Part shown: piece by piece, positions 12,047 through 24,365 of the stretch
Layout: every line of letters starts with the position of its first letter
Numbering within the stretch: position 1 is the first letter of the stretch
Source: Acanthaster planci
Taxonomy: Eukaryota; Echinodermata; Asteroidea; Valvatida; Acanthasteridae
DNA: 64,000 nt
Assembly (NCBI RefSeq): GCF_001949145.1
Contig: NW_019091527.1
Location: 232,706-296,705, forward strand
Direction: 5' to 3'
The notes under the pieces: generated by a model
Database searches by the model: none
The model's input: the letters and a program-made list of their open reading frames with translations, nothing else
What the model was told of the DNA's origin: nothing
Translations under genes and position numbers: made by a program

Positions 12047-12074
12047 CTTGTCCAATCTTGTCCAATCTTGTCCA
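12047..12074 (+). repeat. 10-bp tandem repeat (CTTGTCCAAT)
   Basis: Two exact copies and eight bases of a third, followed by TACATGTA at 12077. The unit contains TGTCCAAT, the same octamer that marks the array at 6583-6910. Confidence 0.9.
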
Positions 12075-12266
12075 TGTACATGTATCTCAGTACACACTGA
12101 TGCTTGCCACGATGTTTGGCTCAACTTTCTATGATCCAGAATTTTACCACCCACGCAACTCAAGCTCTCTGACTAGATTTTTTTTACCAGCTCCCAATTT
12201 GTGACAATTCCAGACAGCGTGGGTTGTCCAGACAGACAACCAGCAGTTCCCTCCCACTATAAACAG

Positions 12267-12282
12267 ACAATTGATCAATTGT
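12267..12282. repeat. 16-bp perfect palindrome
   Basis: ACAATTGATCAATTGT is self-complementary over all 16 bases. Confidence 0.95.
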
Positions 12283-12892
12283 TTCCACTGCTCAAGGGGC
12301 CAAAGTTCTCATGATTCAATTTGACAGCCCACTGAAAATTACCATGGCAACTGTCCCCACATTGAGAGTTTGTTTCACGGTAACTCTTTGTCTCAAATAC
12401 AAAACTGGACTCACTTGGTGACATTTTACACAATTTTCCTTCAGAAGAATTTCCCAAATTCTGATTGCGAATTTCATCCAGGAATTTTACATTAACCCTA
12501 AATCCCTAAGGACCACTGAAATTATCTTTGAATCTTGTAGGACTCAAAATGGTAAAGGTTATGCCATGAACCTTGATCCTCTGGAAACCGGCCACAATTC
12601 ATTGCAACTACTACATTATTGCAAAAGATCATCAGGTCACCAGCTACAACCACTGCACACCATGTCAAACTTTGGCTGGTAACCTGCTGGAAATCCTACC
12701 CAAGTCCCAGATCCTTCAAAATCCACAGAGAGATATGGAAGATTTTGCAGGATTATTAAAAGCCCCCCAAACACCTGACACTTGACGCAAGTTGAAAGGT
12801 GGAGAAATCAAGAAAATATAATGTGCTGCTGGTGTTCTAAACAGTGGGTGGTTGGGCAGAATTCAAGAAGGCTGGTGGCTAAAATAACGGGA

Positions 12893-12926
12893 GAAGCGGG
12901 GAAACGAACCCACAACCTCTTGACCG
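12893..12926 (-). repeat. Possible tRNA-derived SINE remnant (B-box-like)
   Basis: On the minus strand the core reads GGTTGTGGGTTCGTTTCCCC, close to the TPsiC arm of a tRNA (B-box GGTTCRANNCC with one mismatch), after GCGGTCAAGA. No A-box or cloverleaf 5' half is visible upstream, where a TG microsatellite sits. Could be chance. Confidence 0.25.
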
Positions 12927-12938
12927 CACACACACACA
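12927..12938 (+). repeat. Short CA/TA microsatellite
   Basis: Six CA units followed directly by TATATG; it abuts the tRNA-like stretch at 12893-12926. Confidence 0.8.
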
Positions 12939-15693
12939 TATATGTATGTCATGCACCATTTGACTGAACTCTGACGCTTCTTGTCAAATCCTCCATATCC
13001 AATGTTTAATTCTTGTTCTTAGGCCGAGAGAGATTCGGATGCAGCCCTACATTCGTCATCTCGTTTATGAAGGACTGAATCCATCTTGTTACAGTCGCAC
13101 TGACATGGCTGGAAGGTGAAACCCCACCACTCACGCAATCACTGATGGAACCAGGCAAATGCCTCCTTCCCAGGGGACACCTCATGATTATGTACTCACT
13201 CATACATTTTTCTTTCATTTCAACATACCACTTACTTATCAATTATCAGGGGACTAGAGCATGTCTGAGTATTAAAACCATCCACACCAATAAATTGTCT
13301 GTATGTATAAATAAACTTTAAAATAAAAAATGCAAAGTAGTAGGATTCTGTATGATTTCCAGGGTAAATGCGTATTACGCTTAAAGCTTGTGAACTTTAT
13401 GATATTTGGGAGCCTAACACATGAATGCCCTGAAAGTGAGCAATTCTCAATAACCGACAATGAATGCCGCATCACCCAACTTCTCAAGTATTTCTCAGGC
13501 ATCCCAGGTATTCGGATGTGGATTTTCCTCAGCTGTCAAACTCATCCAAAATGCCGCTGAAACAAAAAATGAAGCATCTACAGCGCACGCAACAAAAGAA
13601 AGAAAAAAAACAGGAAAAGAAATTCACAGATGTGACACAACAAAGTATCTTGAACTACGGAACCACAGTCCTCATGAACTGTGCTGACAACAACATTGGT
13701 TGAAACCCCTCTTCCTGATATGCTATATTACTGATTACAAAAGGACATGGAGACAGACAGGTGCATGTCAGCCAATGTTAAACCAACACTTAGAGGGCTC
13801 CGCTTTACAGAACATAAAAGCAACTAACTAGTTCATTTTTGTAATCACGATAATATAAAGTAATGATGGGCTAACAAACGACGTGTTCAATTTGCAAGCC
13901 TTGCATGTTTGTTTGCTGGTACACGGGCATGGCACACAGCAGGAAACTGCTTGCTAATGACACCGGCATTGGCTGAAAAGGCCTGCCGTTGATACTAACA
14001 GGCACGGCTATCGGAAAGTACCACTTGAGATGTCGAAGGGACTCTATTTCTGGGAAAATTATATAGAAAGGCACTGGTAGGGAAATCCCAACATGTCTGC
14101 CCATTCCACATTCACATGACAACATTGATCCACGTCTCTTGCCTGTACGACTGCACACTTCCCATTCCAACCATTGGTCGTCCCTTTTCCTCTCACTTAT
14201 GGCAAGTGACAGGCAACCCACGGTACTGAAATGTACAGGGGCCACTAAAACATATCTTCTGTTCTCCAGTGCACAAAAGAGGACTCTGATGGGGAGGGGG
14301 AAAAACCATGGTCGCTCCAGTAATGCAGGCGTCACTGAACTTGAACGACGAGACACAAACACGACCAGAGCGTACAGCCATACACACATGAAAAGCAGAT
14401 ACCAACCATGCACGCACGCACATAGCCAGTTGGCTGATGCACAGACTGAATGTGTTTTGGGCGAATGCCAGCTGCTTAACTTTTTTTTTTTTTTAAGGCT
14501 TGGGAGAGCTGCAGAATTGAAAGCAGGAGGGGGTGGGACCTGAACCGGCCGGCCTAATATGGTTCTATCCCTAGCAACACCTCCCGATAAGGGAGCTGAG
14601 CACAGACTGGTGGGATCTTGCTGTGACCAACTCGTCATCATCATAATCAGTGGCAAGGTCATCTTTATCATAATAAGGTTGGCAAAGCCCTGACGAGGAG
14701 TGAGACCTCTTGTGGCGGGATGTTTGAAGGCTCTCAGCTGTAGCTCGGATATGGCAATTCAGGGCATGAAGAGGAGACTGAATACAATGTGGGTCTCCAC
14801 GTCTGGACTGTGCTTAATACATTGCTACACCTCGACTCCACCAGTAATACGATTGAAACAAGGCATATCACTTTGCAAAAAGACAGTGTACGCAGCTGTA
14901 AGCTTTACACTGACATAAGAAGCAAAGTGCCGAAATTTAGAACAGTCATCACTTGCATAACGTGGTGTATTACATGTGTATTAACTTTGTAAAAAATACT
15001 CCAATATAAGATAACAGAGAGTAACACAGATTTCCAAACATATAACAACAGCAATGTGGTGCCTGCCAAAAATCATGTTTGCATCCCATACAATGTCCAC
15101 AGACTTTTCTTCTCTTGGAGCTGTGAGTTGGCAATGAACGCAGTTGGTTGGACAAGGAAGAAACTTCATTCGGAGCTGGATATTAAGGAGATGAATAGTG
15201 AAATACGCCCAGGGAATGATTCAATGAGCACATCAGTTTCAAATCAGCTGACTGGGAGAGGCAAACTGGTGACAGAGATCATGCCGTGGCTCAAGCGAAC
15301 TGAGGAAAAATGGTCTGTACTGACAGTGGGGTGCCTTGATATTTAGACAAACAGGTCCAAGTAAAGGGCAGAAGGGGAGAGACGTTGCCGTATGATGTTC
15401 AGTGTCCACTGCAGGAACGCATTGCGATAAAATATCACAGCGTCACTCTTGAAACTAGATTCACAAGAATTTGGCTCAAGAATTTCCGATAAGTATTGGA
15501 ACTGCTAATCTAAATATGCGTAGGGTTATCATACGGGTGTGGCCTGACTGCAAGTACCGTACTCTGGTGTATCAAATGATTGGGACAATATAGGGTTTCC
15601 AAGGAAACTGAATGACAAGTCATTAACATGCAATGCGATACACAGCTCAAGCTGTATACTTGAAAATGATCTGAGCATTCCGTCCAGGTTCGT

Positions 15694-15726
15694 ATTTTGC
15701 CACAGCCAAATTTAGCTTGGCAAAAT
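15694..15726. repeat. 33-bp hairpin
   Basis: ATTTTGCCA and TGGCAAAAT form a perfect 9-bp stem; the loop holds a second small stem (AGC/GCT) around CAAATTTA. Confidence 0.85.
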
Positions 15727-16492
15727 GGGCGGGGCTACTTTGGCAACAACCACGAGAGACCAAGACAGGTCGGTAAACAGGACGCTCTTGACAAGTGCAC
15801 AAGCCACTGTTTTGAGATCATGCACGACCGATAACGACAAGGTCTAGGTACCTGTATAAAAGGTGGTCCTTTTTTTGGACCCAGGGTTCAAGTGGCGTGT
15901 GGGTGATTTGGGGAAGGAAGGAAAAGGCAAACACACAAATACCACCACAACCACTGCTCAGGCTTGACAGTACTGTCATGAACAGTGAACCGTTAATGCT
16001 GGTAACCAGGCAACTGCACCACACGGTTTAATATGTTTGCACTAATGGTTAGCTGCTAATGAACAGCACTGCTTAATTTGGGGGCTAAATCCCTGTGACA
16101 GAAGGGAACATGTCTTTAATCAAATGCTCAAAGTCATGTTCGCAGTGAATTGGCCAAACATGGTGTTTGCTGTTTAATAAAACATGCACCCTAAGAGTGC
16201 AACACACTCACTGATACCCCAAACCTCTTTGCTTGGACTGTGTCTGAAATGATTTCAAGCTTTCATGGAAAGAATTAAATTGATCAAGTTCCTTTAGCTG
16301 CACAGCTTCCAAGAGAAAAATTAACATTGTGACAAATTTTCCCTTTTGCACTTGTCGACGGTTTTAACATTGCTCATTTTGCTGTGTTCTGCATTATCAA
16401 TTTTTGCGCGGTGACTACTTCTGACACATTAAAGCAAAATTATTATTTGAACAGCACGGTGGATGCAAAGGTTGATAAACGGAGACTGTGTT

Positions 16493-16502
16493 GGGGGGGG
16501 GG
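16493..16502 (+). repeat. 10-base G run
   Basis: Uninterrupted G10; similar runs lie at 33962-33971 and 62877-62886. Confidence 0.9.
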
Positions 16503-16716
16503 AATATCTGGAGCAAAATGCAAAAGCCGGGCTGTTGGACGGCCGATGAGGTGAGCGAGTGATTTAGGTATTATAGGTTTGATTACCGCAATACAGCCCG
16601 TGGGTTCTTTAATTATCAGCATGTTATCTCCCCGGACCCATACCATCGCTCCAATCACGGCGTCCCAGGCAAGCATTGCCTCCCCTCTTGACACTACTGG
16701 GAGATGAGACCCGATT

Positions 16717-16775
16717 AAAGAAAGAAAAAAAAAAGACTCACAGGAGAGAGAGAGAGAAAAAAAAAAAAGGAAAGG
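16717..16775 (+). repeat. Purine-rich tract with an AG microsatellite
   Basis: A-rich tract, a short interruption at 16737-16741, then an AG repeat (16743-16757) and a 12-base A run. Confidence 0.8.
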
Positions 16776-18356
16776 CCCCCGCAAAGAGATTTGGATCCAT
16801 CCAGCGTGCTCTGGTGTCAATTGAAACTCGTCATACCATGTATCCTGGCCGTTTGTACACGAGGGCACCGCAGCCGCACGGAGAAGGAAGGGAAGAGGTG
16901 AAAATCAAATCGTTTACACTAAATCATCGAGGGGCCAAAGGCAGCCTTCCCCTCCAAGAAGCTTGCTGGGCAGAGAAACCGGCTTTTATCAGACCGCTGC
17001 CGATTGTGCTCGGATCTTATGGCTATTTTTCTGAACTCCCTGTCATCTATCGAATAAAAAGGGGGGGGGAATTCATCACTGGGGCATCGGCTGCAAGAAT
17101 TCCAGTGAGACACAACAGATTGGGATTTTCCTTTGATAGAGCCGTGTTTAACATTCTGGAGACAAATTCACCCCCCCCCCACTCTTGTTTTGGATCTCCG
17201 AGAGAAGAAAGGTTTCGTGAGGTCACATAGTGGCAATCTTGGCAGAATATTTTCCCCTCTGGAAATCTCCCCCCCCCCCGGCATTCTCATTTGTTTCTTG
17301 GATACCCACCGAGGGGTAACCTAAAAATCCTTACCAAGATGCACGTTCTCATTTTGTAACTAAGCAAGCGGGTTGGAAAAAAAAAAAGAGAACGAAGAAA
17401 GAAACATGTTGAAAACTGCTTGCAGGAGACTCCAGAAAAGAAGATTTGAAAAAAAAAATGCCCAGGCTTACATCCCATCCCTGGTGACATTTTTCTGGGA
17501 TCACAATTACGCAGGGCAATCGATGGCAGTAGAGGAAAGGGGGGAAAAAGGTGAGAGACTAGAATGTTGTTAGTCAGACGCTGTAGGGAAATCACAGAAA
17601 AGCTTGAGCATAACATCCTACCTGGTTCCCTAGCGGTGCACCGTAAACTGTTTATCTTGCACCCTGATCGATCTGCCGGAATATGGGCATGGAAAATTGA
17701 TATCTCAGCCAAGGCAAGCCGTGGCTTTCCAGAAGAAGTTTCCCAGAGAAGGAGAAGGAGTATAGACCATTTTTATTGACTTTCCGACAGGGGAAAATAT
17801 TGTTGATCCATTCCAATCTCCAATCCACTTTTCTACAGGTACCTACTTTGTGCAACAACTTTTAATCATTTGATCAACAAGACGTACATTTTTGGTGTTT
17901 TTTTTTTAAATCGCTTCCTCTTTTAGAGGAGGGAACACTTCCTCCCCCGAACATTTCTGTGAATGACTTTTTTTCCTTTGAAGTTCCAGATCTCAGCCGA
18001 TTCATCTCCGCATCTGTTATCATCTATTGCCATTTGCATCTTTGTCTAGGTTCAAAGACTTGGTGGATTCTCCCTCAGACAAGAATGAGCTGTCATTCTC
18101 TTTGGCGGCACATCTAAACCCTCTTCCCCCTTTACTACAAAAACCAACCCCCCCCCACTGAGACAATATTATCACAAGCTCTGTGGAAACAGCAACCCGC
18201 CCTGGGCACAACACAGCATCCCCCCCCAGCATGTAGATCCATATAAAGTACATGCAAGGTTATACAATCGCTCAGTTTAATTATCCCCCGTATGCTGCAC
18301 CATACTCCGGCCGACAATCGCTTCTTCTTTTCCCCCCATGGTCAAGTCTCGGCACG

Positions 18357-18375
18357 TTTTTTTTTTTTTTTTTTT
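18357..18375 (+). repeat. 19-base T run
   Basis: Uninterrupted T19, followed by further T-rich DNA; on the gene strand this is poly-A. Confidence 0.95.
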
Positions 18376-20099
18376 ACTTCTTTTTCATCACTGCGTGGAA
18401 TAAAGAAGAGAAAAAAAATTCACAGTGTGCAACCTAATCTACTTTTGGCTGGGAATTTCAAAAGCTGCAAACAGACACCGCTGGAAACGAAAAGCATGTA
18501 ACACACACACTAAATAAAGAAAAGGAAAGAAAAGAGGGCTCCAGTAGAGAAGAAAAAAAATTGTCAGGGTTACTATCGGAGCTAAAGAAAGGCCCCTACT
18601 ACGCCAAACAGCTGGTGGTGGGAGTTATTAAAGCACTTTTGTGAAGTGCAGGCAGGAATCGGCGGCACAGAGGCAGTAGAGTACAACGCTATTAAGTGTG
18701 TTGATTTAGGAAGCCATATTATGGCCTCAGAAAAAAAGCTGTTCTTTAATTGGCGTGGCAAACTCTCATTTTACCGGCGATCATGTTCAGGTAAACAGTG
18801 GAGGCGAAGTGGTGCATACACGACACCGTACACCCACCCCCTTTTGTATATCACAGCTTCTTGGGTAATTTAAACAGACGCCTTCGGTTATTAATCTGGG
18901 CGATTAGTAATTAAAGAAGGGCGTCAGATTGGAAAGGTTACCGTATTATACCAGCCTGGATAAAAGTTAACAAGCTGCTTTAGTTTGCTGTTCTGTTCTC
19001 CATTCCAACCACCCCACCACAAAAAAAAAATCCCCAGGGAAAGAAAAATGGCCTCAAATACCCGACAAATTCTTTGGAAGAGCTCAGGTTTAGCATGTCC
19101 CTAATTTTAGAATTTGGGTAAGAACCCGAGATTTCACAAACACACACTAGTGAAAACGATCCCAAAATTCAGGCCATGACGTGATCCTTCCCCCCCCCCA
19201 GCAAAAGAACAGCAAAGTACACAGTGCAAGTTTTATTCACACCCCCCCCCAATGTTTCCACACGTCAGACTTTTTTTTTTACTCTTGAGCAATGGGGACA
19301 GACATGAACAAACTGATGGCAACCAATACATGCACCAAAACTTTTACTTGTGTATTTTACAAAAATCATCAAATAATCTCTCCTGATCATTGAACAACTG
19401 CACAATCCTAGCCAGTACAAGCTCCCTCAGTTGATACCTGTCACCTTTTTGGATCTCTGGGTTGAAGCCAATTTGTCAGGACACACCTTGGCTACACAAT
19501 GACAAATAGTGATGACCTTTGACCCTAGACATGCCAGCGAGTGATTGATAGAACAGCCTAGGAAGCAAGGTATTTGCCAGGAGTTGGGTTGTCTTCCTCT
19601 GGGATTTCACTCTTGGTCTTTTTCAAGCAAAAAACCCAGCAACAATTACACTGTTCCTTCTGACATACAACGAGGGTAGCAAACTTCAAGAAATAATTGA
19701 TCTCTATTCCCCATGTTCCTTAGAAAGAAATTTTGAAAGTTTCTGTTAAAGAAAAGCAAGTAAAGAAAAACCAAATGGCTAACCACTGAAAATGCACATA
19801 GCCACATAACTACACAGAAAAATGCACAGTGCAAATAAATCTTGGTTAAAACAACCAGCTTGTGGCTAGTATTACGCCAGCTACCATAGAAGGAAGAAAA
19901 GGAATCAAAAGCAGACTGTAATATAAACAATGCCAAAAAGAAAACAAACATACACCCTGGGGTCATCAACCAAAAAAAGAAAAAAAAATCGCAATTACAT
20001 TGGGCCCGTGCTTCCACTTTATGTAAAAAAAAAAAACCTAGATTTGGTTCAAAACACTCTTCCATTTGTATCACCTCTTTTATCCCTGCAAGAACTTGA

Positions 20100-20534
20100 T
20101 CCATCCCTCCCTCAATCTTTCTTGAACCCCCCCAACCCTTCCACCTTCTTTCCCGCAAGGCCCTTTTTCCCCCCATCTCCTCGCTTCATCACCAACTGAT
20201 TTACGGTCTTTTGCTTGCCAGAGGTTCCCCCATCCCCCAACGCTGCTCTCTCTTCTCTTCCCCCACTCCGTCCGCCCCTTTTTCTTTCTTTTTTTCCCTC
20301 CCTTCTTTTCTGACTACTGCCGAGGTAGCAGAATCCCAGGCTGTGATAGATGGTTTCCTGAGCTATGAGGCCATGCATCTTCTCCACGGCACACCACCTG
20401 TCTTCATCTCTCTGCGTCTCTCCTTCCCTCCCCCCTTCCCTCTACCCCTCTGTCTCTATCTTCCTCTCTTCTTCATCCAATCCTGTTCCCTTCTCTGTCG
20501 CGCACACACATACACCCAAACACACACACGCACG
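20100..20534 (+). repeat. Pyrimidine-rich low-complexity region followed by a CA repeat
   Basis: About 400 bases dominated by C and T (CTTCC, CCCTC, TTTCTTT motifs), ending in a CA-rich repeat (20503-20534). Open frames here are Ser/Pro/Leu-rich and reflect the composition, not coding. Confidence 0.75.
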
Positions 20535-22449
20535 CTCCGCACAAAGCGAAAGGTAACCGTAGATGTACGGCATCGGATTTCTCAATTACGCTCACCTCCT
20601 ACCCCTCTGCATAAATCTTGCCTGAATCAAGGCGCCGATGAGTGATATCACAGGACAAATGCTCCGTTGCCACGACACCTATCCTCCATTGCACAGTTTG
20701 ATTATTTCGCTGGAGAAATGCATTATTTATCATCCCAAATCTCTTCCGTTCTTTCTTTGTTTGTTTCTAAACATGCGTGTCTCTTCAGACGGATCAGTAT
20801 TCCTCTTCCCTAGCTTTGATGGCCAGCCCCGAGGGACCATTTTATTCCATCAGTCATACATGCCATCCAGATTTATTCCCCTCAATTCTTTCCCCCAAAC
20901 TCTTACGAAAGTATGGATTTATGGCCCAAGTGCACTCAAGTGCAATCTGCCTGTTAATATTTCATAAAAGTTGCCTGTTTTGTCAATTGATAAAAATGGC
21001 TGGTGGGCTTATCAATTTCATACCTCTGGTAAACTATCATGAAAATGCATTTAATGACCACTCTGGGCTAACCACAACACGCACTGGGAACAGATCAGAT
21101 ATCACTTTGTTTCCTCTTCATTTCCCGCCCCTTATTTTCTGACAAGTGAAGGTGTGACACCTATCCCTCTGGTTTCAGCAAAACAAATCAGCCAAGTGGT
21201 CTTTCACCACCGGTGATTCAAAAATCATCATGTCTCAATCATGTTGTGTCCTGGTGGTACCCCTCCACCAGGGGTTTCCTTATCTTGGTCGAGACACAAT
21301 AACTGTCAGACAAGCAAACAGACGGGATCCTCGACCTTTGACCCCAGATGATTGGCACATATATGCTGTGAATCACCATGGCAACCAAAGTGCTAGCTCC
21401 ACTGCTGAGGACAACCCGACTTATCTCCCTGTACCATGAACTTCAATCGATGGCGTGGTGCCATCAAAAACGTGAACCTCAAACAGGCCCTCCCACTAAA
21501 TCACGATTACAGTTCGTTTAATGATTGACTTTTTTAAGGACACAGCAACTCCTCTTATCACCAAAAGTTGGAAAAAAAAAAAAAGATCTGTGTACCTTCT
21601 GAATTAGTTTTTTGGGACCAGTTACGCTGATGTTGAGCCAAGTCTCATTGTACTGGATGCAGAAGTTTGCTTTGGTGTGTCTGGAAACTGCAATGGGGGA
21701 TTACCGTGTAAGCAAGAGGTTTGTACACAAGGGCAGACACGTGGGCGAACCAAAATCACGACACGGCCCTGAAAGCAACTACAACTTCAACATGCACTTT
21801 CTGTGGTGTTGATGGTTGCCTCATTGTTTTTAAAGGTTGAGTTGGAGGATAATCTCCTTTCAGAAATAGCCTTTAGTAAAGAGAAAACACAAGATTACTT
21901 GTAAGATTTAGGCTTGGCTCAGGAAACTTCCACTGTCTACTTTGAAAATCTTCCTGGGAATGACCTAATAAGAACTTACACAGTAGCATTCTTGAGCTCC
22001 TTCGACAACTATACCAACCAAAGCTAGGCTGTTCAAAGGAAAGGCAGGAAGGCAAGCTACAGATTATGCAGGCAAGCATGAAGGTACAAACACAAAACTA
22101 ACAAGGATTGGAGCGTTCCAGCAACTTTTGCACACTGGACAGTAAGGCGTCCCTCCATCTTGAACATGCCTGAGTGAGTTCACCTGAGCACGAGGGCAAA
22201 GGAACCCGCAAGCGTGTCCATCAACGCGGACAGAGGGGCCATCCACCAAACACCGTCCAGCTCGAAATACCCTGGCTGCAATTGAATTTTGAATGAACCC
22301 TTTTCAATTTCACATATGTGCATGTGAACATGTTCTGCGGCGTGCCCATTAGGACGTTTCAAACTAAACGCCTTGCATCGAAGCTGTTTACAGGTTGGTA
22401 ATAGCAGCTGTACAATTTCAAACACCAATTTCTATTTCTACACCCCTCC

Positions 22450-22469
22450 CACACACACACACACACACA
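22450..22469 (+). repeat. (CA)10 microsatellite
   Basis: Ten uninterrupted CA units. Confidence 0.95.
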
Positions 22470-24074
22470 AAATCACGATGAAAAAATATCTACCATCAAG
22501 CCAAGGCTGCAGAGGATTTAAGTCTCCTACCCACACGTGCCAAACACGTCAGAGGTTTCGGGAAGAGAAGGAGGGAAAAAAGTGGCTACCAAATGCGTTA
22601 TTAATGATGCGCTGATCTGAAATTAACTGTCTGAGGGTATTGGCAGATGTTCTGCTGTTGCAGGTGATTGTACTTTGGCATTCTTGTACTCCACAAGAAT
22701 AGGGGCAATGTCCAGAGCATGGAGTGCACAGCCAGCCTGCAAGCACTGATTAAAACAACCGCGCCAAACATTTCCGACACTACTTAGGATTCCACCTCCC
22801 CCCCCCGCCCTTAATTTCTTCTGTGGTTATTCAGTTGCTTTTGTGTGGGGGTTTGATCATTTTGGTCGACATTTTTATTCCTTTGGGGGGGCGGGGGGAG
22901 TTTCTTTTAATACAGATACCGTAAAGTGCTACTGGTGTCTGGCAGTTGGTACACTTGAAAGGGGATATCAAAACACTCATTAGGCATTTCATTTCCCACC
23001 TCATTGCTAACCGCTTTGGTTGAGGACTGTGTCAAAACTAATTGAGTGGGTCAACCTTTCCTGCAGTTGCAGAATGGATTCTGTGATTAACTTTGACACG
23101 CTGTCGAACATACGACATTGTTTTTTGGGGGGGCGCCAAAACCTTCTTTTTACATGAGTACCTGATGACGATTGATATCACATCAGAACAGACGGTTTCT
23201 TTCCTGTTAGGGAGGAGCGAACGTCAAGTTCTGCTTAATGGGGCTTAAAAGTCACCACGAACAAAACGCACAAATGTACCATTACACATGTAGATCTGTT
23301 TTGCCACAAAATCACGAGTAAATTGAATCACACGCCACACGTACTTCAGATACTCTGGGGTAGCACAGACTAACCATTCAAGGAGAGAATTTCGCAAGAT
23401 ACACCCCAATCAAAGCTGCCAGTTCTGGTTGATACGCAAATGCACAGTGGAGATGGGAGGGGCGGGGCTTGCGTCTCGTCGGCCCTCCTGCTCCCATTCT
23501 TGGGTGGTAGAGCCAGTGTGGGGCAACCACATGCTTCACCACTCTGCGTGGCCAGGATACCTGGACACCTAACACGCACCAAACCACCTGCCTGTCAATA
23601 CAAGGCTGTGCAAACAGCCCATGTGACATCAACACCATGTCTACTTCAACACTTTACACCCTCCCCCCCCATTTCTTCTCTTATCCAGCGTCGTCGAGTA
23701 TTTCTTATTTTACTTTACGTCTTAAAGCCTGGAGCAAGTCTTGTCATTTCATAATTATGTTGACAGGTTGTCTTTATTCCGTTTTGGTAGGAATGGGGAG
23801 GAGGAGAAAAGGGTTCAACTTTCAAGTGTCTTCAAGGCTTGAGCTGTGTTGAGTTGCTTTAAGATGAGATGATTATTTGGTCTGGTCAGTTTTGGCGCAA
23901 ATCCAACTTTTCCCCCAACTCCAAATGAGACAGATTTTTTTTTTACATACACATACAAACACGAAATTCTTCTCAGACAGTCATGTTGTGCCACCTTTAT
24001 TCTGAGACTTTCTTGTTTTCCTATGGTTTTTTTTCTTCCAAGCGATATAAACCTCATTTCACTATTACCTACCC

Positions 24075-24365
24075 AACATGACGGTGCCCTCGGGCAGAAA
24101 AACTTGTCCGTGCTCGCAACATAAACAAGGCATATTGATAATGAGAGATCGCGTGGCCCAAGTCCCACGGAAAAAAATGCACCACCCCGGCCCCACCATC
24201 GAGAACACCCCCTGCACCAAATCGGTCCCGTCCCCCCCTCTCCCCTGGGGGTTCGTCACAGCCATCGAAGGAGGGGATGATTTTACACCGGGACACGGCT
24301 AATAGGAAGGGATACCCGGGCAGTGCTCCCGGACACGGAGAAATCGGCAGGCGTGCGGGGGGAAG
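24075..24365. other. CpG-dense patch
   Basis: About 20 CpG dinucleotides in 290 bases, well above the flanks, with frames open on both strands (plus 24078-24302; minus 24069-24371) but no recognised protein. It could be an unmethylated regulatory element, an alternative promoter or first exon, or an old insertion. Confidence 0.35.

Larger units (their letters stand above)
10906..24060 (-). other. Intronic block with many homopurine/homopyrimidine tracts
   Basis: No exon recognised. The block holds pyrimidine-rich (11616-11671, 20100-20502) and purine-rich (16717-16775) tracts, CA repeats (12927-12938, 20503-20534, 22450-22469), poly-C runs near 17170, 17268, 18148, 19191 and 19243, a 19-base T run (18357-18375), a 16-bp palindrome (12267-12282) and a hairpin (15694-15726). 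The longest open frame, 266 codons on the minus strand at 13871-14671, has no recognisable domain and a low-complexity lysine run from a poly-T tract; I treat it as chance. Confidence 0.5.

Noticed and set aside
13871-14671. 266-codon minus-strand open frame, the longest outside the gap
   Set aside because: No recognisable domain; contains a lysine run from a poly-T tract and a composition like the surrounding intron. Same-strand gene intron explains it.
15056-15346. 96-codon plus-strand frame preceded by a CGCAG acceptor-like site
   Set aside because: No donor follows, no similarity recognised.
16676-17230. 184-codon plus-strand frame
   Set aside because: Lys/Arg-rich start comes from a purine tract; the rest matches no family I know and opposes the gene's direction.
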